IMG/VR virus record: IMGVR_UViG_3300009788_000170
Coordinates: 1-42,071 of that record
DNA from: a virus
DNA: 42,071 bases
Strand: one strand, 5' to 3'
Within the stretch, counting starts at the first letter, position 1. Each line of letters starts with the position of its first letter. This document shows positions 1 to 6,535 of the stretch, piece by piece. The notes under the pieces were generated by a model that was not told the origin of the DNA, searched no databases, and saw only the letters and a list, made by a program, of their open reading frames with translations. The position numbers and the translations under genes were made by a program.

Positions 1-13
1 GAGTTAGGTTAAA

Positions 14-439
14 ATGAAAAAAGTTAAACGGTGGCGCTATTACTGTGATCATTGCGGTAAATCAGGTGGGTCGAAATGGCACACGGAAAAGCATGAAAAA
101 GTTTGCACTAAAAATCCAGACCGAGTATGCGGGTTTTGTGATCATGTTGGGAATTTAACAAACACAAGAAAATTGGTTAAAATGGCCAAAAAAGGTGCAG
201 ATGAATTGCATGAATTAAATATCAATTGGAAAAATATCAATAGTAATCATTTTGAAAGAAAACACCTTGAGATATTATCACAAATATCAGATTCAGCCGA
301 TTGTTGCCCTGCATGTATTCTTGCAGCATTACGGCAATGTGGTGACAATTCAAATTATATAAATTTTGATTACAAAAAAGCAAAGGAAGAATTCTGGGAG
401 AATCACCCAAGAGAATCAGCGTATTATGGTCCATTTTAA
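14..439 (+). CDS. Hypothetical cysteine/histidine-rich phage protein
   Basis: A 141-residue protein that I do not recognise. The N-terminal 45 residues hold a zinc-finger-like arrangement: CDHC at about 11-14, two histidines at about 23 and 27, then CGFCDH at about 39-44. A further CCPAC motif lies near residue 98-102. This suggests a small metal-binding protein, possibly acting on nucleic acid or as a protein adaptor. An AGG box lies just upstream of the ATG. Its stop overlaps the start of the next small gene by one base, so the two are probably translationally coupled. Function unknown. Confidence 0.75.
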   Translation: MKKVKRWRYYCDHCGKSGGSKWHTEKHEKVCTKNPDRVCGFCDHVGNLTNTRKLVKMAKKGADELHELNINWKNINSNHFERKHLEILSQISDSADCCPACILAALRQCGDNSNYINFDYKKAKEEFWENHPRESAYYGPF

Positions 440-519
440 TGACAACATTTGAAAGACTATTATTTTACGCTGTAATCGGTTTTCTAATTGGTTATTTTTT
501 AGCAACGAGATTTAAATAA
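439..519 (+). CDS. Very small membrane protein (26 aa)
   Basis: A 26-codon frame begins on the last base of the preceding stop codon (TAATG). The product is almost wholly one hydrophobic helix (about residues 5-22, rich in F, L, I, Y and G) followed by a basic tail ATRFK, the pattern of a single-pass inner-membrane miniprotein. The tight overlap and the clean transmembrane profile support a real gene, but its length makes this uncertain. Function unknown. Confidence 0.45.
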   Translation: MTTFERLLFYAVIGFLIGYFLATRFK

Positions 520-537
520 AATTTGGATAGTTAGAGA

Positions 538-870
538 ATGAAATATCCCAAGCCAGGCGATAAACCAAAAGGCAAAATAAAAAGTAAATCACAAAGAAAA
601 AGATCACTCAGGATAGAAGACGAAAATAATTGCACTCATTGCAACGAGACAACAGGGACCGAGAGAATGTGCCATTCTGAAGCGACAGAGATAAAAATGA
701 TGTCGGGCGGTGGAATAATTGGGTCAACGATTAATGATAAACTCACAGCGAGATTGTGTTTTGACTGCGATCAATTACTAAGCACAAAACCATTGAAATC
801 AGATTTAAAAGCTAATCTATTACATGAAAATGTGTGGTGGAGAGCCATTGCAAAAACATGGTTAATTTAA
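538..870 (+). CDS. Hypothetical zinc-binding protein, HNH-like or DUF1364-like
   Basis: A 110-residue protein with a very basic first 25 residues (K/R-rich). CTHC is at about 32-35, MCHSE at about 44-48, and CFDCD at about 73-77. The order CxxC, then CH, then CxxC is reminiscent of degenerate HNH or DUF1364-type phage nucleases, but I cannot identify a full catalytic motif, so this is only a resemblance. The basic N-terminus fits nucleic-acid binding. The following gene starts 10 bases downstream. Confidence 0.7.
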   Translation: MKYPKPGDKPKGKIKSKSQRKRSLRIEDENNCTHCNETTGTERMCHSEATEIKMMSGGGIIGSTINDKLTARLCFDCDQLLSTKPLKSDLKANLLHENVWWRAIAKTWLI

Positions 871-880
871 AAGGAACATA

Positions 881-1093
881 ATGATAATACAAGCGCACGG
901 CGGTCACAAAAAAGCTCTACCAGGTGAAATGTTAATCGGTTATTTTTCCGATGCACATTTCCACGAATTTATAGTGTGGGAGACAAAACGACTTGGCCCT
1001 GTTCAAAAACAAGGATCTCAAAAAAGGAAATATCCGGTATTTATTCAGCGGAATGAAGCAATTGATAAAGGCTGGACCATAGGAAGTTTTTAA
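881..1093 (+). CDS. Hypothetical protein
   Basis: A 70-residue protein, not recognised. It starts after an AAGGA box six bases from the ATG. The sequence is mixed polar and aromatic without a membrane segment, with several histidines in the first 30 residues (HGGHKK and HFHE). No domain could be assigned. Confidence 0.65.
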   Translation: MIIQAHGGHKKALPGEMLIGYFSDAHFHEFIVWETKRLGPVQKQGSQKRKYPVFIQRNEAIDKGWTIGSF

Positions 1094-1107
1094 ATAATTA
1101 ATTAAAG

Positions 1108-1629
1108 ATGAAAGCAAACAAAATAATCACATTATGTATCTGGGTGTTCTTATTTGGAATGATTTCTCATTATTTAATCATCCGTAACGAAAGAAAAATA
1201 TCCATCAAATTAATACGGTCACAGGAATCAGACATAAATGAAAAGGACGACGCAATATCCGGATTAAAAAAAGAGGTTCACAGATTACAGCGTATTGTTG
1301 ATGAAACTAGCAAGGTGACAGTGATTGCAACGGCTTATAATAAAGTTCCGGAGCAGACAAACGAAGACTTTGAAAATACAGCCTGCATGGTTAACCCAAA
1401 TGTGGGGTCGATCGCTGTTAGCCAAGACTTATTCTATCAATATAATTGGTCATGTGGCAAGAGGGTTTTTATTAAAGGTCTTGGTATTTTTACGATTAAA
1501 GATGTCATGCACTATAGGAAAAGAAAACAAATTGATATAGTCATGAGCACAAAAAAGAAAGCAGATGATTTTGGGAGGATGCTTAATTTAAGCGCTGTAT
1601 TATTAACAAATTACGAAGATATTCTATGA
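1108..1629 (+). CDS. Membrane-anchored 3D-domain protein (peptidoglycan-related)
   Basis: A 173-residue protein with an N-terminal membrane anchor (about residues 6-25), a charged helix likely to form a coiled coil (about 35-68) and a C-terminal 3D domain (about 71-158), the double-psi beta-barrel named for three conserved aspartates. Diagnostic features are the opening TVIATAY, the segment GSIAVSQDL, the GKRVFIKGLG turn, and KDVM followed by the QIDIVMST strand with its conserved Asp near residue 143. The family includes MltA-type lytic transglycosylases and spore or phage cell-wall proteins. The anchor places the domain in the periplasm or outside, so a role in wall cleavage during lysis or entry is plausible. 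No classical endolysin is seen in the window, which makes this the only visible wall-active candidate. Confidence 0.8.
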   Translation: MKANKIITLCIWVFLFGMISHYLIIRNERKISIKLIRSQESDINEKDDAISGLKKEVHRLQRIVDETSKVTVIATAYNKVPEQTNEDFENTACMVNPNVGSIAVSQDLFYQYNWSCGKRVFIKGLGIFTIKDVMHYRKRKQIDIVMSTKKKADDFGRMLNLSAVLLTNYEDIL

Positions 1630-1656
1630 GATTAATAAAAAAAATAGGTGCAGAAA

Positions 1657-1896
1657 ATGTCTATGAAAACATTCGATGAATGGTGGGAAGAAAACAAGCC
1701 AACGGATAAGATTTTTGGCTTTGATGAAATAGAACTTTGCACAATTAGGAATATAGCATTAAAATCAAGAATCGATTCTATTCAGCCGTATATCAACGCC
1801 ATGAATGAATTCTGTGACAGAGTCGATTGTGGCGAGGTCCGGAGTAAAAAGACATATTTAAAATTTTGCAAATTATTGGAAAGGGAACCTAAATGA
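1657..1896 (+). CDS. Hypothetical protein
   Basis: A product of 79 residues, not recognised. A GTG at 1648 is in frame, but the AGGTG box at 1646-1650 sits correctly for the ATG at 1657 (a second ATG follows at 1663), so the ATG is preferred. The N-terminus is acidic and tryptophan-rich (FDEWWEENKP). The gene overlaps the next by four bases (ATGA), showing coupling. Confidence 0.65.
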   Translation: MSMKTFDEWWEENKPTDKIFGFDEIELCTIRNIALKSRIDSIQPYINAMNEFCDRVDCGEVRSKKTYLKFCKLLEREPK

Positions 1897-2099
1897 ATTG
1901 CATAAAATGCGGGGGTCATAATGAGACAACAAGTGGATATTGCTCCAGATGTAGTAATATCAATTATTTTGCCGGTGATAGTTCTAAATCCATTGATATT
2001 GGGCTTAATTGGAAAGACCCAAACGACGGACTCGTAGAATCCATCGAGCAAATTCAGAAAATTCTTGAAAGTCTAATCAAAAATGGAAAAAACGTGTGA
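1893..2099 (+). CDS. Small zinc-ribbon protein
   Basis: A 68-residue protein. CIKCGG at residues 3-8 and CSRC at about 17-20 form a short zinc-ribbon knuckle pair, followed by an acidic helical tail (about 44-65). Function is unknown. The start overlaps the preceding stop by four bases and the 3' end overlaps the next small frame. Confidence 0.65.
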   Translation: MNCIKCGGHNETTSGYCSRCSNINYFAGDSSKSIDIGLNWKDPNDGLVESIEQIQKILESLIKNGKNV

Positions 2100-2196
2100 C
2101 AACTGCGAGCATTTTATCCGCGTTAAGAATTATGGCCGTGGTGGTTTTGCCGTGTCATGTTTAGACTGTAAAAAATTCAGTAAGTGGGAACCGTAG
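2083..2196 (+). CDS. Very small zinc-knuckle protein (37 aa)
   Basis: A 37-residue frame with CDNC at residues 5-8 and CLDC at 26-29, separated by a basic and glycine segment (KNYGRGG). The paired CxxC motifs argue for a real metal-binding miniprotein. It overlaps the preceding gene by 17 bases. Function unknown. Confidence 0.5.
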   Translation: MEKTCDNCEHFIRVKNYGRGGFAVSCLDCKKFSKWEP

Positions 2197-2232
2197 GAAG
2201 AAACAAATCATTTAAATTCACAAGGTAATAAA

Positions 2233-2598
2233 ATGGACCATGTACAAATAAGCTTAGAAGAATATCACAAATTAAAAGGTGATCGAGACGATTTTTTGGA
2301 TTATCTCAATTGCCGAATTGAAAGGCAAGAAATAGAAATTGAAGGGTTGAAGTCTGCTATTTGTATTTTTGAAGTTAGAAAAAATTATGGCGATAATAGA
2401 TATTCTGAACATATTTGCAAGAATGAAACCCATTTATCGGAAGCTATTAAAAAGTATATCGTTGATGATGAAGAGTTGACGTGCAAAAACAATGAACTGG
2501 TAACGAAATATGCAAAGCTTAGATATGACTATGATATTGCCGCAGATACTTTTTTTGGGAAACTGGCAGGCTTAAAGATTATTAAACAAGACGCGTAG
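2233..2598 (+). CDS. Hypothetical helical protein
   Basis: A 121-residue protein dominated by charged helical sequence. Residues about 8-48 have a coiled-coil look (leucine and isoleucine spacing with E, K and R). It contains no recognisable catalytic motif. It is preceded by an AAGG box and followed by about 130 bases without a convincing gene before the HNH gene. Confidence 0.65.
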   Translation: MDHVQISLEEYHKLKGDRDDFLDYLNCRIERQEIEIEGLKSAICIFEVRKNYGDNRYSEHICKNETHLSEAIKKYIVDDEELTCKNNELVTKYAKLRYDYDIAADTFFGKLAGLKIIKQDA

Positions 2599-2727
2599 CC
2601 GCATAAAAGGCTTATCTAATTATGGTTGTGTGGATAAAGAAACACTCGATAAGTCGACTTATGATAGTTGCATCATGACTAAACCGTCGTTGAGCCTAGG
2701 ATGAGCCTGCGGTTAATTATTTTAATT
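2599..2727 (+). other. Untranslated stretch with fold-back potential upstream of HNH gene
   Basis: No gene is supported here. Complementary pieces are close together: GGCTTATC near 2609 can pair with GATAAGTC near 2649 (one G-T pair), ATGAT at about 2661 pairs with ATCAT around a six-base loop, and AACCG near 2684 pairs with CGGTT near 2711. This suggests a structured RNA leader for the downstream nuclease gene. A group I intron fragment was considered but no S element was found downstream. Confidence 0.35.
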
Positions 2728-3075
2728 ATGACAAAAAAACAACTTAGACAAAAAATATTCGAAAAATATGGGGGATGCTGTGCTTATTGTGGGTGTGAAA
2801 TCACAATAAGAAACTTCCAAATTGACCATATTTGGCCGCAGCATTTAGAACATTGGGAACCTGATCTTGATAAAAATAGAATTGAAAATCTTAATCCAGC
2901 ATGCCGAAAATGTAATAATTTTAAACATGGATGGAAGCTTGAAGAATTCAGAAAAGAAGTGCAAAAACAAGTTTCAAGGATCAGGAAAAATTCACAATTT
3001 GATAGATGCTTAAGGTACAATCAAATTAAAATAACAGAATCGCCTATTGTTTTTTATTTTGAGAAATTCAATTAA
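2728..3075 (+). CDS. HNH endonuclease
   Basis: A 115-residue HNH nuclease using the ATG at 2728 (MTKKQLRQKIFEKYGG is the usual start of this family); an in-frame ATG at 2701 would add nine hydrophobic residues. Motifs: zinc pair CAYC at 18-21, catalytic DHIWP at 33-37, an asparagine in the ENLNPACRKCN segment at 53-63 that also gives the second CxxC, and KHG at the end of the motif. These proteins nick or cleave DNA with a single metal ion. The gene is far from the terminase, so it is probably a free-standing endonuclease rather than a packaging partner. Confidence 0.88.
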   Translation: MTKKQLRQKIFEKYGGCCAYCGCEITIRNFQIDHIWPQHLEHWEPDLDKNRIENLNPACRKCNNFKHGWKLEEFRKEVQKQVSRIRKNSQFDRCLRYNQIKITESPIVFYFEKFN

Positions 3076-3083
3076 TCTTAAAT

Positions 3084-3191
3084 ATGAATAATATTCATAC
3101 ATCTACTACAAACCATTCCATAAAAACGTGGGATAATCTTGGCCGACCTTTGCCCACTGGTAAGAATAAACGAAACATTGACGAATATTAA
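3084..3191 (+). CDS. Possible small protein (35 aa)
   Basis: A 35-residue frame starting nine bases after the HNH stop. The second half (WDNLGRPLPTGKNKR) is polar with a proline turn and looks protein-like. There is no clear Shine-Dalgarno box. Its 3' end lies inside a long inverted repeat. Function unknown and existence uncertain. Confidence 0.35.
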   Translation: MNNIHTSTTNHSIKTWDNLGRPLPTGKNKRNIDEY

Positions 3192-3212
3192 ATTTTTCTT
3201 ACCATCGGTCGG
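3143..3212. repeat. Long interrupted inverted repeat
   Basis: CCGACC (3143-3148) pairs with GGTCGG (3207-3212), and GGTAAGAA (3159-3166) pairs with TTCTTACC (3196-3203). The 14 pairs are split by a 10-base bulge on the left and a 3-base bulge on the right. No T-run follows, so it is not a standard intrinsic terminator. It could be an RNA-processing or protein-binding hairpin between the HNH gene and the 3357 gene. Confidence 0.5.
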
Positions 3213-3356
3213 AAATGAAAATCTAAAAAGATATGAAAATAATTCATATGGTTGCTTGTAAATAGTGCATTTCTTTCATTTTACACAAATAAAAACCATG
3301 TGTTAGTATCTTGAAACAATGAAAAACCTTTCCAAACACTTATCACAAGGGCTTGT

Positions 3357-3644
3357 ATGGTTTATGATATTTCATCAACAACAGTTGTTTCCCTCGCAAA
3401 AAATCAGAATTTAATTCAATCAATTTTATCAAAAAATCCAACGTGGGTCGAAAGCGATGTCAGAAAAGCGATCGATCAGGCTTGGACGAAGGTCAAATCA
3501 TTCGCAAAAAAAAATCCAATTGAGAAAGAATCCTATATTGATTATGGTTCAGTATGCGATAAATGTGGTGGGCCTGTGAAAAGATCAGGGACGTGCTGGA
3601 TTTGCTATGCGGGTTGCGGTGAGTCTTTAGGAGGTTGCAGTTAG
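3357..3644 (+). CDS. Hypothetical protein with C-terminal zinc ribbon
   Basis: A 95-residue protein. The first 60 residues are helical and polar. The last 30 hold a compact zinc ribbon: CDKCGG at about 68-73, CWIC at about 80-83 and CGE near 87, ending in GGCS. This layout resembles the cysteine-rich C-terminal tail of class II ribonucleotide reductases, but no catalytic reductase domain is present, so no enzyme role is claimed. The AAGGG box seven bases upstream supports this ATG. The preceding 160 bases contain no other supported gene. Confidence 0.7.
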   Translation: MVYDISSTTVVSLAKNQNLIQSILSKNPTWVESDVRKAIDQAWTKVKSFAKKNPIEKESYIDYGSVCDKCGGPVKRSGTCWICYAGCGESLGGCS

Positions 3645-3684
3645 TTAATAATATCAATAACTCAAGATAGTTTATTTTACTCTA

Positions 3685-3712
3685 TTGACTTTTTATTTAT
3701 TGTTATTATATT
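3685..3712 (+). promoter_or_regulatory. Sigma70-type promoter for the tRNA pair
   Basis: TTGACT (3685-3690), a 16-base AT-rich spacer, and TATATT (3707-3712). The element sits about 20 bases ahead of the first tRNA and in a gap after the preceding gene, which fits a promoter for both tRNA genes and possibly the replication genes behind them. Confidence 0.6.
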
Positions 3713-3734
3713 ATATAAGAAAATGTACTATAAC

Positions 3735-3811
3735 ACTCCTGTAGCTCAGTTGGTTAGAGCCTCGTCCCGATAAGGCGTGTGTCCCTGGTTCGAGTCCAGG
3801 CAGGAGTACCA
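3735..3811 (+). tRNA. tRNA-Ile (anticodon GAT), encoded CCA
   Basis: The cloverleaf can be drawn completely: acceptor ACTCCTG pairs with CAGGAGT, D stem GCTC with GAGC, T stem CCTGG with CCAGG around the loop TTCGAGT, a five-base variable loop, discriminator A and encoded CCA. The anticodon loop is CCGATAA, giving anticodon GAT. Two oddities: position 33 is C rather than the near-universal U, and the outermost anticodon-stem pair (27-43) is a T-T mismatch with a G-T pair inside. It may be weakened or non-canonical. Confidence 0.85.
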
Positions 3812-3816
3812 AATAT

Positions 3817-3892
3817 GGCCCTATAGTTCAGTTGAGAGAACAGGTGATTGTCAATCACTAGGTTGTCGGTTCGAACCCGGCTAGGGTCGCCA
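3817..3892 (+). tRNA. tRNA-Asp (anticodon GTC), encoded CCA
   Basis: A full cloverleaf: acceptor GGCCCTA with TAGGGTC (one G-T pair), D stem GTTC/GAAC, anticodon stem GGTGA/TCACT around the loop TTGTCAA (anticodon GTC, normal U33), T stem GTCGG/CCGGC around TTCGAAC, discriminator G and encoded CCA. It lies five bases after the first tRNA and is probably in the same transcript. Confidence 0.93.
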
Positions 3893-3925
3893 AAACAAGA
3901 ATAAAATAAAATTATCGGGGGAAAA

Positions 3926-4117
3926 ATGATTGAAAAATTCAAACAAAAACTCAAGGGAAACGGGCAAACTCTAAAATGGTTTTATGATAACCGGATAAAG
4001 GGAATCATAAAACCAGGCCATCCAATAACATATAGTGGATTCACGGCAAGGTTAAACGGATATGCGCCTGTTGGTGACGATCTTATGATTGATATAAAAA
4101 AATACATGGATGAATAA
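3926..4117 (+). CDS. Small HTH-like protein
   Basis: A 63-residue basic protein. The segment GFTARLNGYAPVGDDLMIDI (about 38-57) has the spacing of the recognition helix and following helix of Cro/XRE-like regulators (small residue, L-N-G turn, P, then an acidic helix). It is likely DNA-binding, but the fold is inferred. A strong GGGGG box precedes the ATG. The stop overlaps the start of the replication gene by one base, suggesting a role in regulating replication or in the same operon. Confidence 0.6.
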   Translation: MIEKFKQKLKGNGQTLKWFYDNRIKGIIKPGHPITYSGFTARLNGYAPVGDDLMIDIKKYMDE

Positions 4118-4962
4118 TGAAGGAAGCATATTATTTCTCTCATGATGCCAACGCTAGGGGTGATCAAAAAATATTGTCAATGATGACTAAATATGCCTGG
4201 CATGGCTATGGTTTATATTGGGCATTAATAGAAATTATGAGAGAGCAGGACGGTTATAAATTAGCATTTGATAAATACACTTATGCAGCTCTTGCAATGC
4301 AATTGCATCAAGATGAAAAGCAAATGCATGATTTTGTATCTGACTGCATAAACGAGTATAAACTTTTTAAGTGTAATGATAATTTTATTTATTCCAATTC
4401 TTTGTTAAGAAGGATGCAAAAAAAAGATAAAATATCAGAAAAAAGAAGCAATGCAGCAAGTGTAAGATGGAACAAAAACAAAGACTTAGATGCAAATGCA
4501 TTACAAAAGCAATCCATTTCCAATGCAATAAAAGTAAAAGAAAAGAAAGTAAAGGAAATAGAAAGTAAAAAGAAAATATATTCCGAAGACTCTAACGAGT
4601 TTCGTGTGTCACTTTTTCTTTTCAATAATATTCTAAACAATAACCCTGATTTCAAAAAACCAAATCTTCAAAATTGGGCAACGGACACCGATTTACTTTT
4701 AAGAGTTGATAAAAGAAATCTTGAAGAAGTAAAAAAACTAATCGTATGGGTTCAAAAAGATGACTTTGAAAAGTCAAAAGTTTTATCCATTTCAAAACTC
4801 AGAAAAAGATACGATCAATTGAAAATGGAAATGGATCAATCAAAAGTTAAAAAATCAAACATTAATCAATATAGAAAAGAGAAGACACTGACCGAATTAG
4901 CAGCGGAAATGAAAGGTAAAAGTTTTGACATTGAATTAACAGATTATCAGGAAGTAAAATGA
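4117..4962 (+). CDS. Replication initiation protein, Lin1244/Lin1753 (DUF4373) type
   Basis: A 281-residue protein. The N-terminus matches the Lin1244/Lin1753-like domain: YYFSHDANARGDQKI at about 5-19, then a helix-turn-helix with YGLYWALIEIMRE. The RSNAASVRWN segment near residue 110 is typical of the linker in these proteins. A lysine-rich linker follows (about 120-155), then a C-terminal helical domain. The family initiates phage replication and is commonly followed by a helicase loader, as here. The adenine-rich linker stretch at about 4530-4590 could also serve as an easily melted region, but no iterons were recognised. Confidence 0.8.
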   Translation: MKEAYYFSHDANARGDQKILSMMTKYAWHGYGLYWALIEIMREQDGYKLAFDKYTYAALAMQLHQDEKQMHDFVSDCINEYKLFKCNDNFIYSNSLLRRMQKKDKISEKRSNAASVRWNKNKDLDANALQKQSISNAIKVKEKKVKEIESKKKIYSEDSNEFRVSLFLFNNILNNNPDFKKPNLQNWATDTDLLLRVDKRNLEEVKKLIVWVQKDDFEKSKVLSISKLRKRYDQLKMEMDQSKVKKSNINQYRKEKTLTELAAEMKGKSFDIELTDYQEVK

Positions 4963-5543
4963 AAGAGGAAACTGTTTTAATGATACTTGAATCGTTAATG
5001 GCTGAAACTTCAAGGCGATTTACTGACAATGAGAGAACCTTAAAAATAAGAAACTGGACAATTAAGCTAAAAGACATCACTGAAGAGCAAGGTATGAAGG
5101 GGTTAGAAAAAGCATTGGATTTACCATTAGATTTCATGCCGTCAATTGGAACATTTAAAGAATATTGCTTAACCGACACCGGGCAATCATCGATAGAAGA
5201 ACAAGGGATTGAGGCGTGGTATTTGGCTTACAATAATCTCAACCATACAGTTTCCCCAATATTTAAAAATTCAGCAATTGCAGAAACGATACGGAAAATG
5301 GGTGGGTGGGTTAAATTCTCAACTATGCTGACAAAAGATGAGCCATTTATCAAAATAGAATTCATCGAGTTATATACAGTCCTGAAGAGAAGAAGTCAAG
5401 AATACTACCCGTGTTTGTCTGGAACATATAAAACTAATAAATTCATTGGGTATAAAAAAGAAGACGATCTCGCTCAAGTTTTGATAGAAATTGAGAAACA
5501 TAAAAAAACTCAATCCACAATGTTGGAGATGTTGAATAAATGA
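4959..5543 (+). CDS. Putative helicase loader, DUF6475-like
   Basis: A 194-residue protein whose start overlaps the initiator by four bases. It has the N-terminal helices, the PSIGTFKEYC signature near residue 62-71 and the conserved GGW segment near 115 followed by FIKIEFIELY, as in DUF6475/lambda-P-like proteins that sit downstream of phage replication initiators. The inferred role is to recruit host replicative helicase to the origin. No Walker motif is present, so it is not an AAA+ DnaC-type loader. Confidence 0.65.
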   Translation: MKEETVLMILESLMAETSRRFTDNERTLKIRNWTIKLKDITEEQGMKGLEKALDLPLDFMPSIGTFKEYCLTDTGQSSIEEQGIEAWYLAYNNLNHTVSPIFKNSAIAETIRKMGGWVKFSTMLTKDEPFIKIEFIELYTVLKRRSQEYYPCLSGTYKTNKFIGYKKEDDLAQVLIEIEKHKKTQSTMLEMLNK

Positions 5544-5722
5544 TATTATACGATTACTTCGAAAACGATACTCTTGATCATGTCCAAACAATTGGACATG
5601 TAAATCACGAAGAATTCAAAAGAGCTTGTTTTAAAGCTCATCGATCAGTTCCGGCCAGAATTCAACATGAATTGGATAAGAATAAAAAACAGATCACAGT
5701 AGGATATTATAAACTCTATTAA
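5540..5722 (+). CDS. Hypothetical protein
   Basis: A 60-residue protein overlapping the previous gene by four bases. It is rich in histidine and acidic residues, with a basic C-terminus ending KLY. The final codons form part of the repeated AAACTCTATTAA motif. Not recognised. Confidence 0.65.
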   Translation: MILYDYFENDTLDHVQTIGHVNHEEFKRACFKAHRSVPARIQHELDKNKKQITVGYYKLY

Positions 5723-5731
5723 TAGGTTAAA

Positions 5732-5941
5732 ATGGCTGGAAGAGATTATATAATATGTAAAAAGTGTAGCGCAAAAATAATATATGATGGTGACAACAAC
5801 GGTAGGGATAGACTAGAGACAATGTGGGGAGATCCTGGTTCAGACATGTGGACAGTTGGTTTATTATGTCCTGATTGTATAAAAATATTAGAAAATCCTT
5901 GTCCAATTTGTAAATATGATCCTTATAAAAAGGATAAATAA
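5732..5941 (+). CDS. Small zinc-ribbon protein
   Basis: A 69-residue protein with CKKC at 9-12, CPDC near 46-49 and CPIC near 57-60, a probable two-knuckle zinc-ribbon fold. The centre (GDPGSDMWTVG) is flexible. Function unknown. It is preceded by the first copy of the repeated 12-bp motif. A ten-codon frame (5942-5974) follows that also ends in KLY inside the second copy; it is too short to call. Confidence 0.65.
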   Translation: MAGRDYIICKKCSAKIIYDGDNNGRDRLETMWGDPGSDMWTVGLLCPDCIKILENPCPICKYDPYKKDK

Positions 5942-5981
5942 ATGAAACCGAATCGAATTTATAAACTCTATTAAAGGAAAA

Positions 5982-6314
5982 ATGAAATACATAGCAAGCC
6001 AATACGTAAAATCAGAAACTCCAAACTGTTCGATCATAAAACCAAAATGGTTACCGAATTGGTTGTTTAAAAAATTGAAATTAAAACCGGAATGGGTAAG
6101 AGAATCATTTACATTCGAAGTTGCTTCAGATGACGAAAAAGAAGCTATCAAAATAAGCGAAAAAATATTAAGATCATGGGAAAAAATAACAGAATGTAGC
6201 ATGCGACCGCAAATATGGGGACGGCAAGTTGAGCGATATATTTTCGTAACACCATACATGAAAGCAAATAATATTGAACCATCCGGGGAAAATATTTTAC
6301 TCTATAGTGAATGA
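5982..6314 (+). CDS. Hypothetical protein
   Basis: A 110-residue mixed alpha/beta protein, not recognised. It contains tryptophan-rich stretches (KWLPNWLFKKLKLKPEW) that could contact membrane or nucleic acid. It is preceded by AAGG and the second 12-bp motif copy. Confidence 0.65.
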   Translation: MKYIASQYVKSETPNCSIIKPKWLPNWLFKKLKLKPEWVRESFTFEVASDDEKEAIKISEKILRSWEKITECSMRPQIWGRQVERYIFVTPYMKANNIEPSGENILLYSE

Positions 6315-6342
6315 AAAAATAAAACTCTATTAAAAAAGAAAA

Positions 6343-6513
6343 ATGGCCAGAAATCATTGGTGTGGTTTTAATGAAATTCCAAAATGTTGTCGTGGGTGCG
6401 GAGAATTAGATTCTCACTCAGTGGATGAATATTCACCGAATGGATATTATTGCTGTAAAAATCTATTTCTTCCAACCAAAAAACAAACCTGCAAAAGGAA
6501 GCAAAAATCTTAA
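6343..6513 (+). CDS. Small cysteine-rich zinc-binding protein (56 aa)
   Basis: A 56-residue frame between two copies of the 12-bp motif. It contains CCRGCG at about 15-20 and a CC pair near 37-38, plus C7 and C50, consistent with a zinc ribbon. The position nine bases after the third motif copy supports the start. Function unknown. Confidence 0.55.
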   Translation: MARNHWCGFNEIPKCCRGCGELDSHSVDEYSPNGYYCCKNLFLPTKKQTCKRKQKS

Positions 6514-6535
6514 AAACTCTATTAAGAAAGGAATT

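Larger units (their letters stand above)
5711..6525 (+). repeat. Four copies of a 12-bp pre-start motif, AAACTCTATTAA
   Basis: Exact copies lie at 5711-5722, 5963-5974, 6322-6333 and 6514-6525. Each ends 7 to 10 bases before the ATG of a gene (5732, 5982, 6343 and 6536), so four consecutive genes share the element. The gene bodies between them are unrelated. It may be a translational or transcriptional signal, or the scar of cassette-wise gene insertion. I saw no further exact copy elsewhere. Confidence 0.85.

Noticed and set aside
2599-3075. Group I intron carrying the HNH gene
   Set aside because: Some pairing and a GACTAAA-like piece are present, but I could not find a matching S element (GATATAGTC-type) after it, and no split host gene flanks it.
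3754-3954. Minus-strand frame across the two tRNA genes
   Set aside because: It is antisense to two well-folded tRNAs; such frames are a common artefact.
5942-5974. Ten-codon frame ending in KLY
   Set aside because: Too short and explained by the repeated 12-bp motif; it may be a leader peptide but cannot be supported.
6425-6535. N-terminal extension of the 6536 gene to ATG 6425
   Set aside because: It would overlap most of a separate small zinc-ribbon frame (6343-6513) and ignores the motif and AAAGGA box at 6514-6535.
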